Assembly: GCF_001747085.1 (NCBI RefSeq)
Contig: NZ_MDJD01000047.1
Location: 1-64,000 of the forward strand
Length of the DNA: 64,000 bases
Direction of reading: 5' to 3'
DNA from: Flavivirga aquatica
Lineage (GTDB): Bacteria > Bacteroidota > Bacteroidia > Flavobacteriales > Flavobacteriaceae
Positions 43,608-53,082 of this stretch are shown one piece after another. Position numbers and translations under genes: made by a program. A model generated the notes under the pieces. The model was not told the origin of the DNA and did not search any database. It saw only the letters and a program-made list of their open reading frames with translations. Numbering within the stretch: position 1 is the first letter of the stretch; each line of letters opens with the position of its first letter.

Positions 43608-45710
43608 TTAATTAATTATTAGTTTTTTAATAGTAGCCTTTTTTGTATTGTCTACTTTTAAAATATAAACCCCTTTATTTAAAGAGCTAGTTCTAATAGT
43701 GGTTTTATCTCCTCTAAAGATTTGATTTAATATTAATTTACCATCTAAACTATATAATGACACACTTGTTTTAATGTCTTTTTTAATGTTGTCAATTTCT
43801 ATATTAACAAAATTAGTTGCTGGGTTTGGGTACATTAAAACATTTTTGGTGTAATCCTTAGTCGTAGTTTTATTTGCATTGGTCTTTTTATTAGTATTAC
43901 TTATGGGAACAAACTTCCATTGTGTCCAATCACCTCTAGAAGTTGAAGGTAATTGTATTACATTAACATTGTTGTTTTTATTTCTAGGCTTAATGAATTT
44001 ACCTGTTTCTCTATTCTCTAAATAAAAATATCCATCATTAGAGTTAACCTGCTTCCATTGTGCATCTGTACTTGCAGAAGTTGTAGGAACCAGTACTAAG
44101 GCGCTTCCATTTTTTTTTGTTTGAGGTCTAAAATACATTCCAGATTGCACATTTTTTAAGTAAAACCAACCATTTGATAGGTCAATTTTTTCCCATTGCG
44201 CATTCGAGTTTACTGTGTTTTGAGGGGTTTGAATAATTTTGGCTCCAGACAGATCATTCACAGGGCGTATCTTTTTTTTAGAAAGTCTATTAACAATATA
44301 AAATTTCTCTTTAGTAGATGGTGGTGGAGTAATAATAGGTTCAGCAGTGCTACTGGCTTCATGTAGTTCAAAATAATCTACAACAGCAGGTTCCTTGGAC
44401 CATTGATTTGTGAAAAATATATTTGCAGTTGTGTTTGTAGGGCCAGTTTTAAATTGTATACTTTTTCTATGCCAGTAATTATGAAAGAAATTCATAGTCT
44501 CAAAACTTCCGCCGTAATTTCTTACTCCAATCCAAGCGTCATGATAAATATTTGTGTCATTTGTGCCGGGTGATTTAACATAGGCAGATAAAACATAAGT
44601 AGTATTAGGCTTAACAGTTACTTGTTGTTCGATTGTTCCATTACTACCTGCAGAAACTGAAATAAATTTGCTTCCAGAATAACTTGTTGAATTATTGGTT
44701 ATAATTTTAGCATTCCCAGATTTTACCCAAGAAGTAGTTCCGTCTTCGAATCCAGAATTAGTAATTAAATTGTTTCTAGTTAAATTGGTTCTAGTTTCGC
44801 ATCCATCATTAGCGTTATTCTTGCTCCATACTCTAACATAGTCTACAATAAATTTTCTACCATTCCCAGGGAAATCACTAGCGCTTAATTGTGAGGAGCT
44901 TACAAAAAATGGAAAGGTTTCAGAGTCTACCCAAACTTTACAAGGAGCATTAGGAACCCATGTATTAGGTCTATTTCTATTTACTTCAGCTTTTGTTATG
45001 CAGTGTATTAACCTGCCGTCAACATATAGTTTTATGTATTCACTATTCCATTCTAAGCCATAAACATGTGTTTCATCTGCAACTCTATAAGGCAGTAAAT
45101 GTTTATTATCCCAAACTCTTTTTCCGTAATTAGGGGCTCCAGGAGTTTGCCAATTATAAAATGAGGTGTGGTATGTTCTGTCAACCTTAGGTGCTTTAGG
45201 GTGCTGACCAAAATGTTCAAAAACATCAATTTCCCCTTGTCTTCCAATACACCAAAATGAACTAGAAACAGGGCCGTCTGCTGCTTTACACTTAATTTCC
45301 ATATAGCCATTTAAAAATTCTTGCTTAGAAATGATAGCACCTGTAGTTACTTTTTCATATTTATTACGCCCTAAATGAAGTTTATTCGAAAAATTATAGT
45401 CAGGTTGCCATTTAGAGTAAATAATAAGTTGATTGTTTTCAACTTGTACATTAGCAGGAGAAAACTGAGAAGGCGCTCTTCCTACAAAATTATTTTGAAA
45501 CACCCCACCTTGTCCTTGTATGTTCCATTTATTAGTGTCTAATGAGTTTCCATTAAACTCATCACTTATTGTGTTGTTTATAATCCAACCTCCTTGATTA
45601 TCGGGGTCTGAAAAGGGTAATTTTGTTTGTGATAGACTTTTGTTAGAAATTAAAGAAAATAAGATGACCAAAAGGTAGATCATCCTTTTAGGCTTAGTTA
45701 ATAGAGTCAT
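43608..45710 (-). CDS. Secreted GH16 glycoside hydrolase (agarase/porphyranase type) with CBM, ricin-like lectin and T9SS domains
   Basis: The 700-residue protein has a signal peptide (about 1-28). The GH16 domain (40-296) has the catalytic E160-x-D162-x-x-E165 in GEIDVFEHFG, and the WVDSETFPFF and VDYVRVW segments recall beta-agarases and porphyranases. A CBM4/9-like beta-sandwich follows (about 310-455; NSGFEDGTTSWVKSG), then a ricin-type (CBM13-like) lectin with QW repeats (about 465-605), and a type A sorting domain (LMYPNPATNFVNI to the C-terminus). It should cut a red-algal galactan outside the cell, but the substrate cannot be settled from sequence alone. Confidence 0.88.
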   Translation of the reverse strand: MTLLTKPKRMIYLLVILFSLISNKSLSQTKLPFSDPDNQGGWIINNTISDEFNGNSLDTNKWNIQGQGGVFQNNFVGRAPSQFSPANVQVENNQLIIYSKWQPDYNFSNKLHLGRNKYEKVTTGAIISKQEFLNGYMEIKCKAADGPVSSSFWCIGRQGEIDVFEHFGQHPKAPKVDRTYHTSFYNWQTPGAPNYGKRVWDNKHLLPYRVADETHVYGLEWNSEYIKLYVDGRLIHCITKAEVNRNRPNTWVPNAPCKVWVDSETFPFFVSSSQLSASDFPGNGRKFIVDYVRVWSKNNANDGCETRTNLTRNNLITNSGFEDGTTSWVKSGNAKIITNNSTSYSGSKFISVSAGSNGTIEQQVTVKPNTTYVLSAYVKSPGTNDTNIYHDAWIGVRNYGGSFETMNFFHNYWHRKSIQFKTGPTNTTANIFFTNQWSKEPAVVDYFELHEASSTAEPIITPPPSTKEKFYIVNRLSKKKIRPVNDLSGAKIIQTPQNTVNSNAQWEKIDLSNGWFYLKNVQSGMYFRPQTKKNGSALVLVPTTSASTDAQWKQVNSNDGYFYLENRETGKFIKPRNKNNNVNVIQLPSTSRGDWTQWKFVPISNTNKKTNANKTTTKDYTKNVLMYPNPATNFVNIEIDNIKKDIKTSVSLYSLDGKLILNQIFRGDKTTIRTSSLNKGVYILKVDNTKKATIKKLIIN

Positions 45711-46278
45711 AGTTTTAAAATTTAGTTTTTTATTTGTTTAGTTTGTAATTTATGTGTTAAAAAAATTACATATATGTAATTAAAAGAGGAATATACAACA
45801 AATTAATAAAAACAATAATATTGTGTTATGTTAAAGTTAATTTTATAATGTACAGATTATCTGCTAAATGTATTGTTTAAGAGGCATTTTTTAAATCAAA
45901 AAAGAAGGAGTTGTTATTTGTAATTATGGAGTTGATTCTATTTATTTATAAGTGCTATGGGGAAGTGTTAGGTTGATTTTAATAGATGTTTGTATTTCGT
46001 AATCTATACTACTACAAACAGGTTTTATTTTAATAAAAATAAAAAGTTATTAAAGTTTTTCTATTGTGTAGCTTGTAACCTTTTTTTGATTTCCTTGAAG
46101 TTGGGTATTCTTTTTATAATCTTCATCGGTTATGAGTCAATCTAGAGAATTCTAGGAAATAAATTAGTGGTCTTTTGTATTTAAGTTTTATTAAAAAGAA
46201 CAACTCATCAATTAAAAATAACAATTGAGTGAGTTTGTTTTTAAAAAAGTAAACTTCTACTTGATATTTGTTTATGTC
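45711..46278. other. Non-coding stretch between the GH16 gene and a DUF2141 remnant
   Basis: No supported gene or RNA was found. The part next to the GH16 start should hold its promoter. Weak dyads are present but none is convincing. Confidence 0.45.
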
Positions 46279-46455
46279 ATATCGATGTATCATGACGAAA
46301 ATGATAATAATAAAATGGATACTAACCTTTTTGGAATACCAGAATAAGATTTTGGTTGCTCAAATAGCGCAAAATGTTTTATGGAACCACCAAAATGGGA
46401 AGGCGTAAAATTTACTATAGAAAATAAATTAATTACTCAACATATAAAATTTTAA
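46279..46455 (+). pseudogene. DUF2141-type protein, 3' remnant
   Basis: The frame reads ISMYHDENDNNKMDTNLFGI then PE, a TAA, DFGCSNSA and MEPPKWEGVKFTIENKLITQ. This is the C-terminal half of DUF2141 proteins (usual pattern HDENxNGKMDTNxxGxPxExYGFSNNA). The stop replaces the Glu of that pattern, and the 5' half is absent. Function of the family is unknown. Confidence 0.6.
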
Positions 46456-46465
46456 AAACAAACAT

Positions 46466-47089
46466 ATGAAACATTTAATTATAATAGCAACACTTTTAGT
46501 TTCAGGATTGATAAACTCTCAAACTAATTATGAAAAAGGAATGCAGAAAGCTTTTGAGTTGTGGAAAAGTAATAATACAATAGAAGCATCAAATATGTAT
46601 GAACGTATAGCGAAAGCAGAACCAGATAATTGGCTACCGCCTTATTATGCAGCCCAGATTAATATAGTTGGTAGTTTTGGCGAAAAAGATAAAGAAGTAT
46701 TAATAGCTAAACTTAAAAAAGGCCAAGATTTAATTAATATAGCATTAACAATATCAAAAGATAATCCAGAAATATTAGTGTTACAAGCATTATTACATAC
46801 AGCTTGGGTGGCTTTTGATGGCGCTACGTATGGAATGACTTTATCGGGAAAGGTTGTAGAATTATATACAAAAGCATTAAAATTAGCCCCAAAAAATCCA
46901 AGAGTAGTCTATTGCAAGGCAGAGTGGGATATGGGAGCAGCTAAGTTTTTTGGACAGGATACCTCTTCATTTTGTAAAGATTTGGAGTACGCCATAGAAC
47001 TTTTTGCTAACTTTAAACGAGAAACACCATTTCATCCTAATTGGGGCGAAAATCGTGCTATAAAAATATTTGACACTTGTAAGAAATAG
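46466..47089 (+). CDS. Secreted TPR-like protein
   Basis: The 207-residue protein has a signal peptide (MKHLIIIATLLVSGLINS). The rest is helical with tetratricopeptide-like repeats (AFELWKSNNTIEASNMYERI; ALLHTAWVAFDG; YTKALKLAPKNPRVVY). It is 25 bp before the LytS-type kinase gene, so it may be an accessory of that system, sensing or scaffolding in the periplasm. No specific function is recognised. Confidence 0.75.
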   Translation: MKHLIIIATLLVSGLINSQTNYEKGMQKAFELWKSNNTIEASNMYERIAKAEPDNWLPPYYAAQINIVGSFGEKDKEVLIAKLKKGQDLINIALTISKDNPEILVLQALLHTAWVAFDGATYGMTLSGKVVELYTKALKLAPKNPRVVYCKAEWDMGAAKFFGQDTSSFCKDLEYAIELFANFKRETPFHPNWGENRAIKIFDTCKK

Positions 47090-47114
47090 CATTAGTAATT
47101 AAAAATACATTATA

Positions 47115-48449
47115 ATGAAATCAGTTAAAAAAATCATAATTACTTTTATTATTAGCTGTATAGTTTTCGTAACAGGAAATCTATTATCTAACGGTTTTAA
47201 TTTTAAAAGTGAATATGATTTTTTAACAGATTTTATGTTTTGCCTGCTTTACACTTTCGTATTGGGGTATTCGAACATGTATTTTTTTGATTTCATGGAA
47301 CAACGCCAATGGAAAAATAAAAATACTATAAAACGAATTATTCTAGGCATTCTAGGTTCTACTATAATCACTCTAATGTGCTTATTTATTCTAAGAACAT
47401 TAACTTCTATGGTTTTAAGTGATAAATCATTTATGGAATTTCTTTCAAAAGAAAAATTTCAATATTATCAATTTGGATTGTGGATAACTCTAGCTATAAT
47501 AGCTGTTTTTCATATCGTTTATTTTTATAACCGGTATCAACAAAACAGAATAAAGGAGCAGAAAGTTATAGCAGGAACAGCAAGTGCAAAGTTTGATGCT
47601 TTAAAAAATCAATTAGATCCACATTTTTTATTCAATAGTTTAAATGTTTTAACCAGTTTAATTGAAGAAAATCCAGATAAAGCACAAAAATTCACTACAT
47701 CATTATCTAAAGTATATAGATATGTTTTAGAACAAAAAAATAAAGAATTAGTAACAGTCGACGAGGAGTTGCAATTTGCAAAAACCTATATGTCTTTACT
47801 GAAAATGCGATTTGAAGATTGTATTGTTTTTAGTCTGCCAGAGAAAGCAACTAATTCAGAATCTAAAGTTGTGCCTCTATCATTACAATTACTGTTAGAA
47901 AATGCAGTAAAGCACAATATGGTAACCTCAAAAAAACCTTTGCATATAAAAATTTATGAAAACGAAGGAACTTTAATTGTCGAGAATAATTTACAACCCA
48001 AGCAAATCGTAAAAAAGAGTAGTGGTGTAGGCTTAAGTAATATAAAACAGCGCTATGCCCTGTTAAGCAACAAAAAAATAAATATAAATAAAGAGGCAAA
48101 CCGTTTTGCAGTAGCAATACCAATGCTTACAAAACAAGTGTCGGTTATGAGAACACAATCACAATTACAAATAGACGAGAGTTATGTGCGTGCGCGCAAT
48201 CATGTAGACGAATTAAAAGGATTTTATTATAGTTTAGTTTCGTATATTTTTGTTATGCCGTTCTTAATCTTTATAAATTATAAAACCTCTTGGAATTTTC
48301 AATGGTTTTGGTTTCCCATGTTTGGTTGGGGTATTGGTATCGTAATTCAAGCCTTTAGAGTATTTGTAAATAATGGAGCATTTGGGAGAAACTGGGAGAA
48401 ACGGAAAATGGAAGAGTTTATGCAACAAGAAGAAGAACAATGGAATTAA
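47115..48449 (+). CDS. LytS/YehU-type sensor histidine kinase with C-terminal 2TM domain
   Basis: The 444-residue protein has four N-terminal membrane helices, a coiled coil and a His-kinase region with the phospho-His in QLDPHFLFNSLNVLTSLI. The ATPase domain shows VPLSLQLLLENAVKHN and SGVGLSNIKQRY. Unusually, a second membrane module (residues about 350-444, SYVRARNHVDELKGFYYSLV through NWEKRKMEEFM) follows; it is homologous to the separate 109-residue protein downstream. Its regulator is encoded at 48943. Confidence 0.88.
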   Translation: MKSVKKIIITFIISCIVFVTGNLLSNGFNFKSEYDFLTDFMFCLLYTFVLGYSNMYFFDFMEQRQWKNKNTIKRIILGILGSTIITLMCLFILRTLTSMVLSDKSFMEFLSKEKFQYYQFGLWITLAIIAVFHIVYFYNRYQQNRIKEQKVIAGTASAKFDALKNQLDPHFLFNSLNVLTSLIEENPDKAQKFTTSLSKVYRYVLEQKNKELVTVDEELQFAKTYMSLLKMRFEDCIVFSLPEKATNSESKVVPLSLQLLLENAVKHNMVTSKKPLHIKIYENEGTLIVENNLQPKQIVKKSSGVGLSNIKQRYALLSNKKININKEANRFAVAIPMLTKQVSVMRTQSQLQIDESYVRARNHVDELKGFYYSLVSYIFVMPFLIFINYKTSWNFQWFWFPMFGWGIGIVIQAFRVFVNNGAFGRNWEKRKMEEFMQQEEEQWN

Positions 48450-48460
48450 AATTTTAAATC

Positions 48461-48790
48461 ATGAAAAACTATAAAATTGAATCTTATAAAAATAAGCCAT
48501 TTCAAAAGGAGGAAAGCTATATAAGGGCAGAAAAAAGATTGAAAGAATTAAAAGGTTTTTATTGGCATGCCTTCTGGTATGTTGTTGTAAATATATTTTT
48601 AATTATCATTATAGGCGTTAACAATAAGGTGTTTTGGCATTTTGGAACATTTTCAACAGCCATTTTTTGGGGAATAGGTCTAGGCTGTCATGCTATAGGT
48701 GTTTTTGGAAAAAACTTAATTTTTAGTAAAAAATGGGAAGAACGCAAAATTCAAGAATATATGGATAAAGATAAGAAGTATTGGGAATAA
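48461..48790 (+). CDS. Small 2TM-domain protein
   Basis: The 109-residue protein has two membrane helices. It matches the C-terminal module of the upstream kinase residue by residue: SYIRAEKRLKELKGFYWHAF against SYVRARNHVDELKGFYYSLV, and KKWEERKIQEYM against RNWEKRKMEEFM. It starts 11 bp after the kinase gene. It may tune or compete with the kinase membrane module, but that is speculation. Confidence 0.85.
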   Translation: MKNYKIESYKNKPFQKEESYIRAEKRLKELKGFYWHAFWYVVVNIFLIIIIGVNNKVFWHFGTFSTAIFWGIGLGCHAIGVFGKNLIFSKKWEERKIQEYMDKDKKYWE

Positions 48791-48796
48791 AATAGT

Positions 48797-48880
48797 TTGA
48801 GCGTTCCCTGCGGTCGTGCTTTACGTTGCAATCTTTTTTTCGTACCTCAAAAAAGGATTTTCACTGCAATCACTAACGCT
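48797..48880. repeat. REP-like dispersed repeat, copy C
   Basis: The block starts GAGCGTTCCC, continues GGTCGTGCTTTACGTTGCAA then TCTTTTTTT and ends AAAAAAGGATTTTCACTGCA then ATCACTAACGC. It shares the start, the CGGGCTTT-like block, the poly-T/poly-A arms and the end with copies A and B. Confidence 0.7.
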
Positions 48881-48942
48881 AAAGAAAACAGAATAATAAT
48901 GAGATTTCCTCCTCCAAGGAAACAGAAAACAAAACGTATTTA

Positions 48943-49698
48943 ATGAGTGTAATAATTATAGAAGACGAAAAACCATCAGCAAGGCGGTTACAGCGCATGT
49001 TAAAAAAAATAGATTTGGAAGCAGATGTCATGCTGCATTCTGTAGAAGAATCTATAAACTGGTTTCGTGAAAATATACATCCAGATTTAATTTTCTTAGA
49101 CATTCAGTTAAGCGATGGTTTGTCATTTGAAATTTTTGAAACAGTAGAAATAAAATCAGTAATCATTTTTACTACAGCTTATGATGAGTATGCATTACAA
49201 GCCTTTAAATTAAATAGTATTGATTATTTGTTAAAACCTATAGATGAAGACGACTTGCTAACAGCTGTAAAAAAATATAAAGAGCGTACTATACAAAAAC
49301 AAGCGGTAACTCTAGATTTTAGCGATATTAAAAAATTACTTGTAAACCCTATAGGTCGTGAATATAAAAAACGCTTTTCAGTAAAAGTAGGACAGCATTT
49401 AAAACTTATCAGTATAGACGAAATAGAATGCTTTTATAGCAAAAATAAAGGAACTTATGTATACACTACAGAAGGACGAAACTACCTCTTAGATACATCA
49501 CTAGAACATTTAGAAAAAGAATTAGAACCACAAACTTTTTTCCGCATTAATAGAAAATATTTTGTAAATATTAATGCGATAAAAGACATGGTGAGTTATA
49601 CTAATTCGCGACTACAAATAAAATTAAAAACTTATAAAGAAGATGAGGTTGTTGTCGCTCGCGAACGTGTTAAAGATTTTAAAACATGGTTAGAGTAG
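48943..49698 (+). CDS. LytTR-family response regulator
   Basis: The 251-residue protein has a receiver with the acidic pair in IIEDEKPSARRLQ, phospho-Asp in DLIFLDIQLSDGLSFEIFE and the conserved Lys in YLLKPIDEDDL. The C-terminal LytTR DNA-binding domain follows (RFSVKVGQHLKLISIDEIEC; FFRINRKYFVNINAIKDMV). It pairs with the LytS-type kinase two genes upstream, from which it is separated by the 2TM gene and REP-like copy C. Confidence 0.93.
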   Translation: MSVIIIEDEKPSARRLQRMLKKIDLEADVMLHSVEESINWFRENIHPDLIFLDIQLSDGLSFEIFETVEIKSVIIFTTAYDEYALQAFKLNSIDYLLKPIDEDDLLTAVKKYKERTIQKQAVTLDFSDIKKLLVNPIGREYKKRFSVKVGQHLKLISIDEIECFYSKNKGTYVYTTEGRNYLLDTSLEHLEKELEPQTFFRINRKYFVNINAIKDMVSYTNSRLQIKLKTYKEDEVVVARERVKDFKTWLE

Positions 49699-50514
49699 AG
49701 CATATGTTTTTAAGTCTAATTTCTAGTTAGTTTCAATATTACGATACAAGCTTAATTAAAAAACTCTTTTGAGCCTCAGTTTAAATTATAGATATATCTT
49801 CTAAGAGCAAAATATATTTTTTGGGATTATAAACTCTAAAAAGAAGACAATCTGTATTATTGCAATTAGCAAGTATATTACAGAAACTATTATCAATTTT
49901 TTAAATTCTTTTTCTTTTAGAATTCTAATAAATTTCTTCTTCTAAATTAAAAACCATGAGCTAATAGATTTCAAAACATAAAGCATATTTTTAATTGATT
50001 AATCAATCTAGATGTTAATATTTAGAGCTAACAAAACAAAGCAAAAATTTTACTATAACTACTTTTATTCTTAATTAAGAAAAGATTCTTTTAAGGATAT
50101 TAATAATAATTTTATTTTTTTCATTTACTATTTCGAATCATTTTTTTAGGCTAAAAACACATATGTGGTGTAATTTTAAGAAAAATTTGACCAAAACTAG
50201 GTATTTGTACGTATTGACATTGTAAAAATATAGGAATATATTTATAATCCGTTTTTTGATGAATTGAAAAACTCAAACGAATATTTATTAATAAATACTA
50301 TTAATTGTGAAAAAGAGTATAAATCGTATGAAATTAATGAAACAAATTTTACTAAGTCGAATAATGTAATTTCGGTGCTTCTCAACCGACAGGTGTTATG
50401 TCATAGAGACAATTAGAAAAGAACAAAGCTTCCCAATTAAAGTTGTGAATAATATAAAGTCTGCAGTTTGTAATGCAGTAGCTAATAGATTTCCTTAGAA
50501 GAGGTAATCTAAAA
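49699..50514. other. Non-coding stretch, possibly with gene remnants
   Basis: No full gene was recognised. A stretch without stops near 50258-50415 reads NSNEYLLINTINCEKEYKSY and ends at a TAG but matches nothing I know. The region is unusually AT-rich and lacks clear hairpins. Confidence 0.4.
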
Positions 50515-51735
50515 ATGAATAAACTAACAAAACCTAATAAAAGTATGAAAACAAAAGAAATTTTAGATGATGAAAAAACAATTACTAGTGTATCGGTTAC
50601 AACAGAATTAGAGTTAAATACAGCAATTATAAATTTAAATAAAGGTCAAGGGGATTCAATAATAAATGTACAGAAAGATATAACCTTAACAGCTAATACA
50701 GTTACTGTAACAGAAAATATGACATTGATGAGTTCAAATAATCGTATCATTCTGGATAAAGGTTATTCTGCTCTTACTATTAGTAATGGTGCCGAAGTGT
50801 TTGTCTCAATAGTAATTGATGGTACAGGAACAGTCTATGTTAATGATAAAGAAGGAAAAGGGACTACGTTGATTGGAATGGACGGAGGTGCGCTTCCACA
50901 TCTTCTTAACGGAGGTAATTTTACAGTTCCTTCCGTATGTACATTCACCGTTGGTACTATAGAGGGTAGTGCAAATGTTTGTGGTGTGTTAAATAATGTG
51001 CAACCAATATCGGCAGATGGTGCTTTTTTAGGTGTTGGAAATGATTTAGGGTCTGGTTGTTCTGGTGGTCAAGTAAATGATGTGACTTTATCTAATGAAG
51101 GACTTATGGTTTTATCGCCTAGATCGAATTTTATTGTTGGATCTGTTAGGGTGTCCGAGTTATGTTCTATTTCCACTAATGGAAGTCCTAGAGCAACATT
51201 AATAACAACCGGAGGTGTTCAAGCTATTGGAGTTAAAAATGATATTCAACTTCCTGGTCAAGTGTTGGGAGTAAATATTGTAGGAGAGTTAAGCTTAATA
51301 GATGGAGGTGTATATGCATCTAATGCAGGTGATGGAGATGGCTTAAATGCAGGAGGAAATGCGACAGCTGTAACTAATACCAGTGGAAAGTTTGATTTAG
51401 GAGAGAAAGGAGAATGGAATGTCGAGACTTATACTCAAACAGAAGGCACACTTTCTATTGATATTCCTGATTTTACGGGTACTGCTCCAGTACTAAATGT
51501 AGTGAATGCAACTATTTTTGAAGGAAAAATAGAAATTAATGCGAAGAAGTATTTTGCACCAGAAAAATTTAAAAAGATAACGATAGTTTTAATAAAAGCA
51601 ACAGATTCGTTGTTTGTTCCTAACTTAGATGATATAGTTCAATTTAATGGTTTCGAAGGATACTCCAATTTAGTACCGTCTGTAAGACAGAAAGGTAATG
51701 AGTTGTTGTTGACTATATCAAATACAGTTAAATAG
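50515..51735 (+). CDS. Orphan beta-helix-like protein without signal peptide
   Basis: The 406-residue protein (or 396 if it starts at the second ATG, 50545) is rich in Gly, Asn, Thr and Val, with short repeating strands (ITLTANTVTVTENMTLMSSN; SLIDGGVYASNAGDGDG). This suggests a right-handed beta-helix, as in pectin-lyase-like or autotransporter passenger domains. The N-terminus is polar and has no hydrophobic signal, and there is no T9SS tail. Five or so Cys residues are spread through it. The family was not identified; codon use looks like its neighbours. Confidence 0.6.
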   Translation: MNKLTKPNKSMKTKEILDDEKTITSVSVTTELELNTAIINLNKGQGDSIINVQKDITLTANTVTVTENMTLMSSNNRIILDKGYSALTISNGAEVFVSIVIDGTGTVYVNDKEGKGTTLIGMDGGALPHLLNGGNFTVPSVCTFTVGTIEGSANVCGVLNNVQPISADGAFLGVGNDLGSGCSGGQVNDVTLSNEGLMVLSPRSNFIVGSVRVSELCSISTNGSPRATLITTGGVQAIGVKNDIQLPGQVLGVNIVGELSLIDGGVYASNAGDGDGLNAGGNATAVTNTSGKFDLGEKGEWNVETYTQTEGTLSIDIPDFTGTAPVLNVVNATIFEGKIEINAKKYFAPEKFKKITIVLIKATDSLFVPNLDDIVQFNGFEGYSNLVPSVRQKGNELLLTISNTVK

Positions 51736-51892
51736 ATGTTTTTTTGTTAGTTTTGGACTTAATTTTATACCAATTTTTTAAACTACTTATGTTTTTAGGT
51801 GAAATTTTATTTAAACGAATTTGGTTTTCCTTATTAGAGGTTAACCATTGGTTTAATTTTGTTTCATTGTCTAGTACATAGTTTGGATTCAT
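51728..51892 (-). CDS. Small hypothetical ORF
   Basis: A 54-codon frame starts at ATG 51890-51892 and reads MNPNYVLDNETKLNQWLTSN to a TAA at 51728-51730, overlapping the end of the gene on the other strand by 8 bp. The composition (polar, helical) is protein-like, but no homologue is recognised and it may be a remnant. A decayed minus-strand frame (KPAKQPKNLIDLLQVINKNF) lies further upstream near 52000-52110. Confidence 0.25.
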   Translation of the reverse strand: MNPNYVLDNETKLNQWLTSNKENQIRLNKISPKNISSLKNWYKIKSKTNKKTSI

Positions 51893-52623
51893 ATTAATAT
51901 TTCTAGTCTTATATAATTTTGTATTTTCATTTTTTATAGTTCACAAGAAATAGAAGCGTCCTTTATATCTAACATGTATATCATTAAATAGTATAATAGT
52001 CTGCCAAAAACCATGTGTTTTGAGAACTCAAAATAGGAAAGTTTTTATTAATTACTTGAAGTAAATCAATTAGATTTTTAGGTTGTTTGGCAGGTTTTAA
52101 TACTATTGAAGTTGTTGATGAATATTTGTTAATAGTGATAATGAATTTTAACATAATTAAGAGCTGTAATTTAGTTAGAATATTATAAATTGAAATTTCA
52201 ATGAGACTGGACTTTTAAGCTCCTTTTTTTAATACTGTTAATTTTTTTAACCTTAAATTTTGTTTCTATAATTTAATACAGATTATTATCTTATTTATAG
52301 TGCTAAAATATTTTAAACCCACTGTTTTTAGTGAAAACTTTTAGAATCAATATATTATCTCTTAAATATTATAAGGTGTTTTCTTTTTCTTATATCAGGT
52401 CATGAGTTATTAATACTATTTTACGAGAATTTAATTTCCATACTCTTAAATTTATAAATGTAAATGTAAATGTAACGGTCATGATTACGTGTTTCTACTT
52501 GATTTAGTAAAATGAGTATTTCTACTATGTTGTAAATGAGGTGTTTGTGTTAATTTTGTTATGTTGAGAAGTAAAATATTTCAACTAAATAATTATTTAC
52601 TAATAAATTAAAACTAAATAATC
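51893..52623. other. Non-coding stretch with possible minus-strand remnant
   Basis: Apart from the frame near 52000-52110 (minus), which ends in NTWFLADYYTI, nothing coding was recognised. A 6-bp tandem run (TGTAAA x4 near 52457-52473) occurs. The end of the stretch should hold the promoter of the small gene at 52624. Confidence 0.4.
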
Positions 52624-52992
52624 ATGACACAAGTAAAAGAAAAAGTTTTGTCAAATGCTAGTACAGAAAAAGAAGTTCATACAGTAGCAATTAAAAGCAC
52701 AAATGCTGATGAATTAATTAAATCTATCGCAGCAACAGGATTGACTCCAGAATTATGGAATGACCTATGTTTAGCAGCAGCAACTAATTATGGAAGCTCA
52801 TCTACAACTTTTAGAAACCGGTTAACAGAAAACTTGAATAGTATAGGTACTAAATGGACTAGCCTTTTTTGCCATAAGCAATCAACAAATTGCGGGTACA
52901 GTAATGCTTGGACATGGAGAGGAAGTATACAAATAAGTACTGTAAAAGTTAATGGAAATTATTTTTCTGGATTTTTAACTTATACTAAATAA
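52624..52992 (+). CDS. Small orphan protein of unknown function
   Basis: The 122-residue protein has a polar N-terminus (MTQVKEKVLSNASTEKEVHT) without a signal peptide, a helical stretch (LTPELWNDLCLAAATNYGSS) and a C-terminal beta-like part with Cys residues at 49, 83 and 89. The ATG is preceded by an AT-rich leader, and a strong terminator follows, so it looks like a monocistronic, expressed gene. No family is recognised. The polar leader-like start and compact tail are reminiscent of secreted effectors or RiPP-type precursors, but there is no modification gene nearby. Confidence 0.65.
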   Translation: MTQVKEKVLSNASTEKEVHTVAIKSTNADELIKSIAATGLTPELWNDLCLAAATNYGSSSTTFRNRLTENLNSIGTKWTSLFCHKQSTNCGYSNAWTWRGSIQISTVKVNGNYFSGFLTYTK

Positions 52993-53003
52993 GAAAGTGT
53001 TAT

Positions 53004-53044
53004 AAAAGCAACCATATCGCTTTTAAGGTGATATGGTGCTTTTT
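53004..53044 (+). terminator. Terminator of the small orphan gene
   Basis: AAAAGCAACCATATC (53004-53018) pairs with GATATGGTGCTTTTT (53030-53044) with one bulged A. The T-run is part of the right arm. It also lies just before the convergent lpxD stop. Confidence 0.8.
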
Positions 53045-53082
53045 ATATTAATTCAAAATATTTATTTACAAAAGACGAGTGT

